The notes under the pieces are model-generated. The model had not been told where the DNA came from and did not search any database. It saw nothing but the letters and a program-made list of their open reading frames with translations. A stretch of DNA of 64,000 bases from Cryphonectria parasitica EP155. Lineage: Eukaryota > Ascomycota > Sordariomycetes > Diaporthales > Cryphonectriaceae. Below are positions 1-11,347 of the stretch, piece by piece. Every line of letters begins with the position of its first letter. Within the stretch, counting starts at the first letter, position 1. Position numbers and translations under genes: made by a program. The DNA lies in contig NW_024468915.1 in the NCBI RefSeq assembly GCF_011745365.1, positions 1,466,653 through 1,530,652 on the forward strand, written 5' to 3'.

Positions 1-557
1 CTGGATGCGTTCTACTTAGTAGTAAGCGGAACGCGTTGTTGAGATGGCCCGTCTAAATGAACAATTGTCGCTGTTGTTCTGACGTCGTTTTGAGGACTGC
101 GCGTTTATGCAACTTCTCTCTTCAAAGACCAGTAGCAGCTTCCCTATACTGATAGTAGAGAGGGACCGCCACTGCAGGCGTGATAGTGTTAGCTGCATGA
201 GTGGAGTCTTATCGATAAGGAATCGTCGAAAAAAAAGTTGTTTGCATTTCTGCTTCTTTTCCCGTCTCCTACTAAATTTGTGAAAATCTTGTGTATATTC
301 CGCGAAACGCTTTCTTTGGTTGAACGATTGAATACTCAAAGGAGGAAGGATTGGTGAGAGAGTAATGAGGGATCCTTGAGCACCCCCATAATTTTGCACA
401 CCTGCCTCTCACTGTGCGCCCTCGACAGAGGCGCAATGTCAGTCCTTCCTGTTCCTCTTGCCCACCTCGTCCACCTTTGCCAGCGCGCAGCGGTTAGTAG
501 TATTGATGGCCAAGGCTTGCTGATGCTCTCTTCAATCCTTTAGACGTACGGATCGCC
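1..557. other. Left-edge intergenic region and RPA2 leader
   Basis: This stretch contains no reading frame I can support. It ends in the presumed promoter and leader of the RNA polymerase I subunit gene. A minus-strand open frame lies at 16-399, but its composition looks random and it has no recognisable motif. The base just before the RPA2 start fits a good fungal initiation context (GCCATGG). Confidence 0.5.
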
Positions 558-3500
558 ATGGCTCCGGCGAGAACGAGCACGGAGTGGGATCACCAATACA
601 ACACATTACGCCGCGAGAACCTTTTCAGGAACCCACCCACCGATCACAGTGCCTACCCTCTCCTACAGATCGCCGTAAACCCACACATCGAGGCTTTCAA
701 TGCGCTTTTTCCCTCAGACGGGAGGAAAGGCCTCATAGACCATGGACTAGCCGACATTGGGACCAAGACATTCTTCGACAGCCCTGACGGCTCCTCCGCA
801 GGCGCCAGAAACAAGTTGACTGTCCGATACAAGAGCGTGTCACTTCAAAAATCACTCCTTCCACCGAGTAACAAATTCGCCAAAAACCGCGAGATCTACC
901 CGGCCGAGTGCAGAGAGAGGCATTCAACATATCGTGGAAAGCTCACCGCGACTCTCGAGTACAGAATCAACGATGGGGATCCCCACGAGTTCGTCAGAGA
1001 ACTTGGCAACATGCCTATCATGGTCAAGGTATGCTAAGTCCACTAGGCGCGTCATGTTTTCTCTTCTTCTCTTGTACAGAGATCTAATGATGCCCAGTCC
1101 AACAAATGCCATCTCGAGAACAATTCTCCAGCTCTGCTGGTGCAGAGAAAAGAAGAATCGGAAGAGCTGGGCGGCTACTTCATAGTCAACGGCAACGAAA
1201 AGATCATCCGGCTGCTTATGATGAACAAACGCAATTTCCCCCTCGCGATCAATCGCCCGAGTTTCACAAATCGAGGCCAGGCATACACCCCCTACGGCAT
1301 CATAATGCGATGTCTAAGACCAGACGAAACATCCCAGACGAACGTCCTCCACTACCTCGACGATGGAAATGTCACCTTTCGATTCTCGTGGAGGAAGAAC
1401 GAATACCTCGTGCCCGTCATGATGATCTTGAAGGCACTGGTGGAGACAAACGACCGCGAGATCTTCGAGGGCCTAATCGGCGCGGCGGGCTCAAAGGGCA
1501 CAGACAACACCTTTCTGACGGACCGGGTGGAGCTGCTCCTCCGGACGTACAAGGCGTACGGCCTGTACAGCAAGAGCAAGACGCGAGCCTACCTGGGAGA
1601 GAAGTTCCGTGTCGTGTTGGGCGTTCCAGACACCATGTCAAATTATGATGTCGGCACAGAATTTCTGCGGCGGGTCGTCCTTGTCCACTTGGGCAATGTG
1701 AATGTGACTGAGGAACAGGATGCGGACAAATTTAAGATGATTCTCTTCATGATCCGCAAGCTCTATGCGCTTGTCGCCGGGGACTGCGCTGTGGACAACC
1801 CCGATGCTGTGCAGAACCAAGAGATTCTTCTGGGTGGTTTCCTGTACGGTCAGATCTTGAAGGAACGCCTCGAGGAACTCTTGGCTGTGAATCTCAGGGC
1901 TTCCTTGCGAGACTACTTCCGGAAGAAGCCTGCAAACAACTTTACATCACCGGCATTTGGAAAGGACTTCCCGGCTGCGATCTTCCGGAGGACGACAGAG
2001 AACATCGGCCAGCTTCTGGAATATTTCCTCTCCACGGGCAACTTGCAGAGCCCATCTGGTCTGGATCTGCAGCAGGTTTCTGGCTTCACGGTTGTCGCAG
2101 AGAAGCTCAATTTCCTGCGCTTCATCAGTCATTTCCGTATGGTCCATCGTGGTAGCTTCTTTGCGCAGCTGAAGACGACAACGGTGCGAAAGCTGCTGCC
2201 AGAATCGTGGGGTTTCTTGTGTCCCGTTCACACGCCTGATGGTTCGCCTTGTGGCCTGCTAAACCATCTCGCTCACAAGTGCATCATCATGACCGACGAT
2301 GTCGATGCATCTGCTGTGCCTCAGCTGGCTGTCGAGCTTGGTGTGGTCGACACATCCTCGGCTGCTACCACGGAGAGCGTTCCGGTCCTGCTCGATGGCA
2401 AGATCATCGGCTGGTGCACACCGCAAGAATCCAAGAGAATTGCAGACACATTGAGGTACTGGAAGGTCGAAGGCTCCCACAACGTACCGAAACAGCTCGA
2501 GATTGGCTACGTGCCACCGTCCAATGGAGGGTCTTATCCCGGCATTTTCATGTCCTCCTCTCCTGCGCGGATGGTAAGGCCGGTCAAGTACCTCCCGTTG
2601 GACAAGGAAGATTTTGTGGGACCGTATGAGCAACCCTATATGTCTATCGCCTGCGTCGACTCGGAGATCGCCTCCGGAGAATCGACACATGTCGAATTCG
2701 ACCCGACGAATATTCTATCTATTTTGGCCAACATGACCCCCTTCTCCGACTTCAACCAATCTCCCCGAAACATGTACCAGTGTCAGATGGGTAAACAGAC
2801 AATGGGAACACCAGGAACTGCCATCCGCCACCGGACAGACAACAAGATGTACCGTTTACAGACGGGACAGACACCCATTGTGAGAGCTCCTCTGCATAAT
2901 GCGTACGGCTTCGACAATTTCCCCAACGGCACAAACGCAGTCGTCGCCGTCATCTCGTACACGGGGTATGACATGGACGACGCTATGATCATCAACAAGT
3001 CTGCCCACGAGAGGGGTTTCGGTCACGGAACCATCTACAAGACCAAAAAGATCAGCCTGAAGGACGACTCGAGAACTCGATCGTCGGCTACCATAGAGAA
3101 GATGTTCGGCTTTGCGCCCAGCAACGCGGCACGCTCATGGCAGCGCGATTCTCTTGACGCGGACGGCATGCCATACATTGGCCAGGAGGTCAAGTCGGGC
3201 GACTTGATATGTGCATGGCACACTGTGTCTCCCGACGGCCATGGTGGGCTCGAGAACAAGGATGGTGTGACACATTTCGAGAAGTACAAGGAGGATGAGG
3301 TCGCATACATCGAGGAGGTACGCGTGATCGGGAGTGAGAGCGGCAATGAACCAGCCCAGACGCTGTCCATCAAGTTCAGGATACCTCGGTCCCCTGTCAT
3401 CGGTGACAAGTTCTCGTCGAGACACGGCCAGAAGGGTGTATGCTCCCAGAAATGGCCATCGATCGACATGCCGTTCTCCGAGTCGGGCATCCAGCCCGAT

Positions 3501-4337
3501 GTCATCATCAACCCCCACGCTTTTCCATCGCGCATGACAATTGGTATGTTTGTGGAGTCTCTTGCCGGCAAGGCTGGCGCTCTCCACGGGCTTGCCCAGG
3601 ACTCGACGCCCTTCAAGTTCGACGAAGAGAATACGGCCGCGGACTACTTTGGCCACCAGCTGATGAAGGCCGGCTACAACTTCCACGGCAACGAGCCTAT
3701 GTACTCGGGCATCACCGGCGAGGAATTCGCTGCAGACATCTACCTCGGCGTCGTCTACTACCAGCGCCTGCGTCACATGGTCAACGACAAGTACCAGGTA
3801 CGAACCACAGGACCCGTCGTCCCGCTCACCGGCCAGCCTATCAAGGGCCGAAAGAAGGGCGGCGGTATCCGTGTCGGTGAAATGGAGCGTGACGCCCTTC
3901 TCGCCCACGGGACGGCCTTCCTACTGCAGGACCGCCTGCTTAACTGCTCCGACTACACCAAGACATGGATCTGCCGAAAGTGCGGCTCGTTCCTGTCAGT
4001 GCAGCCGACAGTCACGCCATATATCGGCAAGAAGAGGACGGTGGATACCGTCCGCTGCAGGAACTGCGCGCGCCGTCTGGATGACGAGATGGCTATGGAG
4101 GTGGATGGAGAGATCTGGGAGGATGGCCAGGGGAACCAGTGGGTCGGTGGCGAGGATGTTACTGTCATCGCTGTCCCTGGTGCACTGAAGTATCTGGACG
4201 TGGAGCTGGCGGCCATGGGAGTCAAGCTCAAATACCACATCGATCCGGCAGACAAAGACCGCCCAGGGAGGACGATGAAGAGGACGGGATTGGATGAGTG
4301 GCAGAAGGGGGCGCAGGCGTTGACGGTTTCCTCATGA
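558..4337 (+). CDS. RPA2: DNA-directed RNA polymerase I second-largest subunit (RPA135/RPA2)
   Basis: The product is the beta-like subunit of RNA polymerase I, which transcribes the 35S pre-rRNA in the nucleolus and forms the active site with the largest subunit. Two exons, 558-1028 and 1080-4337, are joined by a 51-nt GT-AG intron in phase 0, giving 1242 residues (yeast Rpa135 is 1203). The junction restores a conserved stretch reading VRSNDAQSNKCHLEN. Near residue 931 is the GDKFSSRHGQKGV block, the family's hybrid-binding and catalytic motif. A C-terminal zinc ribbon is visible with CRKC near residue 1121 and CRNC near residue 1148. The start at 558 has a strong context (GCCATGG) and gives the expected N-terminus. 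The gene ends convergent with the P450 gene. The family call is secure; only Pol II and Pol III paralogues are alternatives, and the N-terminal sequence fits Pol I best. Confidence 0.95.
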
Positions 4338-4820
4338 CACCATAGCCATGGGCTGTCTATCCATTGGCGTATTCAAAATGACTTATAAGCATGTTGCATT
4401 TCGCTCATAATTATCATTATGATCATCATCATCTCTCGCCTACAGGTTGAACTTGTTCGCATGACCAGTATCGACGACTCGTAGGCGGCTTCACCTAAAC
4501 TTGCTATGCCAGCATGCCCGTCTCTTCCCTCCTCTTCCGCGCCTCCCTGGTGTCCTTTTCTCTTGTCAAACTCGGGGGATCTGATGCATAAGAACCGGCC
4601 AGCAAAATCTATCGGGAATTGCTGTATCAGAATAATCAACCGCAAGTTGCGGAGTACTTTCATCTTTTTTTCTCATATATGACATAGATCACTAAGCTAT
4701 GACAGCAGGTTTGAAAAGGCCAGTGTGTACCTAGAACCAACAAGATTGTCCATCTTGTGTCATGAACATAAAGTGATGTTTCGTAATAGCAATATAAATA
4801 TCCAAGAGAAGACCATGAGT
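4338..4820. other. Convergent intergenic region RPA2 / P450
   Basis: This region separates two convergent stop codons and should hold both 3' ends. It has AT-rich parts and a repetitive ATTATCATTATGATCATCATC stretch near 4410-4430. I see no coding signal; the minus-strand frame at 4373-4663 has no recognisable content. Confidence 0.5.
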
Positions 4821-6718
4821 TCAGATATGGACAGAATCAGGTGAAGAAGCAGCTACAGCAGTCGTACTTCTCGAAACCTTCACTTTCAAGTTGGACTCAA
4901 GGAACACCCCATAGCTCAGAATGTTGCTCGGGGCGTATGGTTCCAGCAACTGCAAGTCGAAAGCGCGGAAAAGCTGGATCGTGAATTGTGATCAGCCCTT
5001 TATGCTCGTCAAAGATTGAATGTTATTTGCACACACACGCACCTCGAAAACACTTTTGTTGATCTCCAGAAGCGCTATCGTCTTCCCTACGCACATCCAC
5101 TGGCCATGGCCAAAGGCGAGCTCGACATTGCGCTCCATCTGCTTGCGGTGCTGGTCGTCGAGCTCGGTGAAGCGCTCAGGACGGAATATGTTGGCGTCCG
5201 GGCCGAAGAGGTCAGTGGAGGCCAGAATCGAAGACGCGTTGGTACCGATCGCGGTGCCGGCGGGAATCTGATATCCCAAGATGTTTTCGCCTCCTGGAGG
5301 CACCACCTTGGGGAGAAGGCCAATGAGAGGTGGGCGCATCCGAATGCCTTCGTAGACAACAGCCTATACAGAGTTATGAGTACGAGTAGAATTTGAATCA
5401 AAAAAAAAAAAAAAAGGAGGGGGGGGGGGGGACAGCACTTGCCTGGAGATAGGGAAGCTTTTTAGCCTCCTGCAGGGTAATTGGGCTGGAGACTTTGCCC
5501 TCGCGTACAGCTGTGTGGATTTCTTCCTTGAGTGTCTGGTAGGCGACTGGGCTTGTCATTGTATGGACAAGAGCTGAGCGGATTGCTGAGGCTGTACTCT
5601 CGGTCCCCGCAAAAATCATGAAGAGCCCTTCGGTCTCGCATTCAGTCTGATTCAGCCCGTGCTTCATCATTGAGCCCTTGGGTCTTTCTCGTTAAAACTA
5701 TATAATAACGATGATAATCTCGAAAAGCCGAAGGGTTACTCACGAGCATATCCTGCCGTGGTTTGGCAGTTGATGCGAATCGTTCTCCCACGTAATGGCT
5801 CGCGACACTAAGTACTTGTTAGAGACCCGAATAGAATCCTCAACACGAATACTCTAGGAGAATTCTCTTAGAAGAACAATCTCACCCCATCAGAGCTCCG
5901 AAGCCACTTTTATCCGTCGGCTTCGGACCCATCAGCTTTAGAAACGGCCGAGAGAACAAGAAATTCCTGATCCAGGGAACATCCGCACACGCCGACATGC
6001 GAGGCCACAGCTCACGAATGCTGCCCAAGAAATTATGATGGTCCTTGTTGTCACGCAGGTATCCGAAGGCGCTGCCAAACGCAAGCCTCGTAATGACGTC
6101 CATGGTGAAGTAGCAGCTCGTTGTGCCCAGGTCAAGTAGAGGGGGCACCGGCGAGTCCGCCGAAGGAGTGGCACATCTAGTCCTGATTGTGTCGATCAGG
6201 GTCTTGACCTGGCTGTCCACGCCAATCTCAAGATCAGGCGTCTCGCGGCCGCTGTATGCGGCAATGGTGCGAGACTTGGCTAGATTGTGCTCCTTGGGGT
6301 CCAGCAGGCTAAACAAATTGTCGTAGTACGGGTTGAGCCTACCCGTGATGTAGGAAGAGTCGCGCACCCAGCTGCTGTTGGTGCCGGAGATCATCTTCAC
6401 GACGTCAGGCTCGTTTGTCACGAGTTGATTGGGCCCCACGCGGACCAGAGGTCCATGTCGTTTGTGCAAATCCCGATGTATCCAGTATTGTCGTCCCGAG
6501 TAGGTGTTTCTAGCCAACCACAGGTAGGAGAAGTGAGCGGTCCATGAGGCCGCTGGAATGGCTCGTAGGCGGTTCCAGGTGTAGAGAGCACTGAGGTTGT
6601 AGGAGAGGATAAGAAATCCAACGCCAAGCCAGACGAAGGCGGCCCAACTTGTAGTCGTGAGGAGCGACGACATCCGTTCCAGGAGCGGAGACACACTGCT
6701 AGCACAGTGGAGAGCCAT
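4821..6718 (-). CDS. Cytochrome P450 monooxygenase, pisatin-demethylase-like class
   Basis: This is a haem-thiolate monooxygenase anchored in the ER membrane; the substrate cannot be read from sequence. Five exons (5886-6718, 5744-5807, 5443-5676, 5043-5363, 4821-4973) join in frame to 534 residues, a normal fungal P450 length. Visible features in order are an N-terminal membrane anchor (FVWLGVGFLILSYNL), the I-helix FAGTEST, the K-helix EGIR (ExxR), FRPERF, and the haem loop FGHGQWMCVG (FxxGxxxCxG) with the Cys ligand. The C-terminal exon was found by splicing at 4974-5042 and ends at TGA 4821-4823. Intron 3 (5364-5442) starts with GCAAGT, a GC-AG intron, and carries an A16 and a G13 run. 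N-terminal blocks such as YSGRQYWIHRDLHKRHGPLVR resemble pisatin demethylase (CYP57-like) proteins. It is divergent from the tyrosinase gene. Confidence 0.9.
5364..5442 (-). other. GC-AG intron with homopolymer runs (P450 intron 3)
   Basis: Read on the minus strand, the exon ends CTCCAG and the intron opens GCAAGT and closes TGTATAG. Only this GC donor links the upstream LPYLQ codons to the conserved AVVYEGIRMRPP K-helix without a frameshift. The intron contains 13 consecutive C then 16 T on the coding strand, which doubles as a long pyrimidine tract. Confidence 0.8.
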
Positions 6719-8688
6719 GGAGTGAAGAAGGATTCTGTGCTGTAGTTACACAGTATTTTGTGAGCATGCGATGTTCTCATCAAATGGCATGTAGGCGAAA
6801 GTGACTGTCAATGAAGCTCGGTAGGACATTTCGACAAGAAACTTTGAATGGCGTGACTTTTGATTTGAAGTTCTGACCGAGTGCAATGCAACGCGAGCTG
6901 CCCAGATGATGGACTGTTATTGGCTTAGTTAACCAGTTGAGGTATCATGGTGTCATGCGTGGCTGACATTTTGATACTTTTAATGACTTGGGAGAAGAGA
7001 ACGAGACGTCATCAGCTGACTTGATTTGGTTATCGTAATATTACAAGACGATGGATTAACGAAATAATTTTGGACTTGGACATGTGCGACATTCAAGTAA
7101 TTATTGGCTTTTATAGCTTTGATATGTACATATTGAGATGGATTGAAGTCGTCCATCTGCATCAGCTCATAAGTATATCTACATGCAGCAATATCATGTT
7201 TACGAGCAGCTCTCCTCCCAGGTTGACCAAGTAAGCAATGATTACCCAATGCCCAGGAACGTCCTGTTGCTCGAGATTCAGGAGCACAGATAAGAATCTG
7301 TAAATACTTAGTTGAAGAATCCCGTTCCAGTCTACATTCCCTGCACTTGAGTCTGCCCATTAGACCCCCGTAAGAATTCGAAAAGACAGAAACAAGTAAG
7401 GCAGAAAGCGTATATAATTTATCAATTTTAAGCGGCATTACTACTTAGTTCAGATATGCGGAATGATTATCATAATCGAGGACGGTCAAGACTTCATATT
7501 ACAACCCAGCCATCCACCGATATAATAAACATACTCGAGACTCTGTGTACAGTGTACAACAAAATACTTCTCCTTTTTGGGGACAACGTGACACAGACAT
7601 CACACCTCATCAAGGCACCTTGCATGACGGGTCCGCCATTGTGTACAACGGTGAAATCGGATGTATTTTGCCGGCTGTCCTCTGTTCCTATATGCTATGC
7701 TGAGAGCATCTGCCTTGATGTCTTGGGCAAATCTCCCGTCCTCGTCCCGTAACCTCAACAGAAACAAGACGCCTCGGGCGATAATTAAGGCGGCGCTTTT
7801 TTCCCCTCTCTTCAGAGACAAGCGGGCATCTATATTACCACAACCTTGGGAAGACATGATCTCATATCCCAATGGCTGAGAGCGCCTGCCTGCGTGCGAA
7901 CCAAACAGTCCTGCACTTAGAAGTTAGGAAAGTGCGTCCCTACTCATGATTAGTCCCAGCTTGCCAGGGTGGTGCGTAGTTGCCGTGTGAAGTTGCTTTT
8001 GAAATCTTGCTTCTTATCCCCCTCCCCCCCCCCCCCGTTCCCCTCCTCCCCTTCCCCCTCCTTCTTCCTCTACTTTCTTTTCCTAGTTTTGCACCCGAGT
8101 ACGGCCATAACATGAACAGCCTAGACCTCCTCAAACTCCTCCTGCATTAGGGTCTGACCAAGTTCCTGGCTCATCTCGCTTGACTTCCCGTCCTTCTTCT
8201 CTTCCGCCTCTCGCTCTCTTGCGTCTCGAGTTACCAGACTCGTTCTTTTTCTCGCCCTCACTCAACCTTCGACGCCGATTTCGACGGCCGACTTCCTCCT
8301 CCTTTTGTCCGATCCAATTTCTCTTCTTGTCACTCATTTCCTTTTCCTTTCTCACAAGTTTCACCAAAGCGACGTCACCTCGTGTTTCCCGTCTTTGCCA
8401 CCCTCTGTCTCGAAATCACTCTTTCGGTCGCGCATTCATTTGGTGTATCTAATTTCAACATAGCAGCTCGATATCGACCTGTTTACGTCGCAATAGGCGG
8501 GCACGCTCAGCTCCCTATTCAGACACGCACCCTTATGTCACAGTCGCTTCACTTCCTCCCGAGTATCGAACTCTACTGGTTCACACTCTGGCACACTCAC
8601 TGCACATTGGCCCTTCCCTAAATTGAGAAGAGAGAGAGAGAAAGACAAAGACAGAGACACATACAATTCTCAAAGTGGGAGAAATACA
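6719..8688. other. Divergent intergenic region P450 / tyrosinase
   Basis: This 2-kb stretch lies between the starts of two divergent genes and should contain both promoters. The part at about 6900-7450 is AT-richer than its surroundings. The part at 8010-8450 is a long pyrimidine-rich leader with a 13-C run (8024-8036). A GA-rich stretch (8626-8660) precedes the tyrosinase start. I found no supportable gene; open frames at 7456-7872 and 8180-8621 look random. Confidence 0.5.
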
Positions 8689-10712
8689 ATGTCACCTCGA
8701 CTGCGTCAGGGTTCCAGAATCTGCAATCTCAGCATCATATGCTGTTGCATGATTTCTATGGTCCTGTGCACTTCTTACGACTATGGTTTTGATGTCACCA
8801 AGGCCCTCAAGGCCAAGCGCCAAAGAAGTAATACCATTGTCACTACCGGCATGCCTCTGAGTGCAGATGGCTCTGTCCCAGTCCGATCTGAGATCCGGGA
8901 TCTCCAGCAGGATGCGAACAAATGGTCACTGTACATCCTCGCCTTGGACATGATGCAGTACACGGATCAGATGGACCCTTCCTCGTGGTTTGCCATCACC
9001 AGCATACATGGCGTACCTTTTCAGTCATGGAATGGCGTTTTGCCCACGCCTGGCAATGAAAATTCCGGTTACTGTCACCACCAGGATATCCTCTTTCCCA
9101 CGTGGCATCGTGCGTACGTGGCCTTGTATGAAGTACGTGAGACAATCTCAACATCTTTTCCCGCCTGTGGTAACAACAAAAGTATGACAACCATGTTTTA
9201 AACTGACATGCGAGTGCCGTCGAACAGCAAGAGCTCTGTAGTCGAGCCCAGTTCATAGCCTCGCTGTACAGCAGCAGCCTCAGAGATGATTTTGAGGCTG
9301 CGGCTGCCGACTGCAGAGCACCCTACCTTGACTGGGCAGCAATTCCAGCAGAAGGCGATGGGATTCTTCCTGCGAGCGTCGGAGACTCGCCTACGATGAA
9401 CATCTCGGGGCCAGCTGGGGTGCAGACGATCGCCAACCCTCTCTATACTTACGCCTTCAACCCTCCCAACTCTTCTGTCTTTTTCAATATCACGCCATGG
9501 GCAGACTGGGACAGCACGAGGAGGGCTCCGCCAGACGAGAGCCCGGACAGCCCATCCAACAACTCGGCCGTTAACCAGGATTTGATGAGCCACATGGTCC
9601 AAAATCAACAAAGAATTTACAATCTCTTCTCCAGCTACGACAACTACACCATTTTCAGCAATGAAGGTTGGGCGGCAGATACATCCCAATACGACTCGCT
9701 CGAGTCCCTCCACGATAATGTTCACTCCATGCTCGGCGGCTCAGACGGGCACATGACCATTGTGCCCTTTTCAGCCTTTGACCCCGTCTTCTTCCTCCAC
9801 CATTGCATGATAGACCGCCTCCTCTCCCTGTGGCAGGTGATGCACCCGACAGCCTGGATTGCCCCCGAGATTGCGAGGTACAACTCCTACACGACCTCTG
9901 CCGGTCAGGTCCTGGAGGCATCGACGCCGCTGACGCCCTTTTATGCCTCTTCTAATGGAACCTTTTGGGACTCAGATATGCTTCGCGATCCCACAGCTCT
10001 GGGGTATACGTACCCTGAGATGGTAGGAATTTCCCTCTCAAACTTGACTTCGGTCCTCGCAGGACGGGCAGGAGTAGCCTCCTCCATCACCCAGCTCTAC
10101 GGCAGATATAGTGTAAATACCATGTCACTCAACTCGAAGCGCTCGGAATACTCTTCCTTACCATCCCCTCTTCGGGATTATCACAAGAGCTACTCCTACG
10201 CCGCCTCAAAACGCCAGTCAGATCAGTCATTGCCGGTCAACAGGATCATCTCCGATCAGGGGCAGTACCGAGAATGGATCGCTAACATCCGCGCTGAGAG
10301 ACAGGGCCTCGATGGCCCGTTTTCGATACAGCTGTCTTTCGAATCATCATCCTCTACCTCTTCTTCCTGCCATGTTGGCTCCATGGGCGTGTTCGCCTCC
10401 CCGCCCTCCGTCGCGAGCCTAATGCAGATGACTCCCGGCGCGCAGTACATCTCCAGCACGGTGCCGCTGACAAGAGCCCTGGTCGATAAGATGGCAGATG
10501 GCACGATCTCTTCCCTAGAGCCAGACGAGATCAGCAGTTTCCTCAATACGAACTTGCATGTCAGCGCTTCCAAGAGCGACGGGACCAGTGTCGACCCGGA
10601 CGACGTGCCTGGGCTGGGCATTACGATAATCAGCGCGCTCGTCCAGGCCACATCGAGTGAGCAGAACCTGCCGAGCTGGGAGGAGCCGGACTATCAGATG
10701 ACGTTTTTGTGA
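8689..10712 (+). CDS. Secreted tyrosinase (type-3 copper polyphenol oxidase)
   Basis: This enzyme oxidises monophenols or diphenols to quinones, in melanin-type or defence chemistry outside the cell. Two exons (8689-9132, 9228-10712) joined by a 95-nt intron encode 642 residues. The ATG at 8689 is followed by a signal-peptide-like segment (NLSIICCCMISMVLCTS). The CuA site shows a His in SIHGVPF (about residue 105) and CHHQDILFPTWHR (about 128-140); the Cys two positions before a ligand His fits the thioether Cys of fungal tyrosinases. The CuB site shows LHDNVHSML (about 311) and DPVFFLHHCMIDR (about 333-345). The splice restores the conserved WHRAYVALYEQEL block. The long C-terminal part would cover the active site until processed, as known for fungal tyrosinases. 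Whether it is a tyrosinase or a catechol oxidase is not decided by sequence. Confidence 0.92.
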
Positions 10713-11347
10713 AGTGGCTTGCAGAGTAGGCCTGGGCGGGAGGCTCAGGAACCCGACGGGGTGTTCCATGTGTGCACACGAGGTGATGGTGGTGGTTTTA
10801 TTATGACACGAGTTTTCTGCTTGTACTCTGTTGTAACCAGCAATTTGCCCTGCGTGTGCCATCATTGCAGTCAGTCTCTGTTTGAGAGGGGGTCCGAAAT
10901 GTTATCATTTTGCGAGGCTGGGCATGTTGCTGCTGCTGCTGTTCATATTCACGTTTACAAATTGCTTTAGATACTTTTAATAGAGGCAGATTCCCAACAC
11001 AATGAACGAGTTCAACGGGCCATCAATCCGATTGGTCCATTTGTGGAATGTTGTGAGCAAATTGCGTGTTATCTTGTTGTTGTTCTGTCTGCATTTGACT
11101 TACGCACGCCTCTGTGCGTAGTGGGTATTTTCAACCTCCCAAACTCCGTAAAAATAAGAATGGACCATACTCCAAGCAATGTAACTATACAACCCTTTGC
11201 CTCTATCGGACCATTCATTCTCTGTCTGTCCATGCTGTGGTTGTGTGTGAACGAACCCCGTCTATCGTATCAGCAATGCCATGCAAATGCGAAATACGAT
11301 CCAACGTAATGCGATGCTTAGCAAAGAAAAGAAAAGGAGGGAAAAAA
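10713..11347. other. Convergent intergenic region tyrosinase / CDC6
   Basis: This region lies between the tyrosinase stop and the CDC6 stop and should hold both 3' untranslated ends. I see no gene here; the open frames present have no recognisable content. Confidence 0.5.

Noticed and set aside
16..399. Minus-strand open frame of 127 codons at the left edge
   Set aside because: It has no recognisable content and overlaps the expected RPA2 upstream region.
4821..10712. Secondary-metabolite gene cluster built on the P450 and tyrosinase
   Set aside because: No polyketide synthase, peptide synthetase, terpene cyclase, transporter or cluster regulator is present; the flanking genes are housekeeping.
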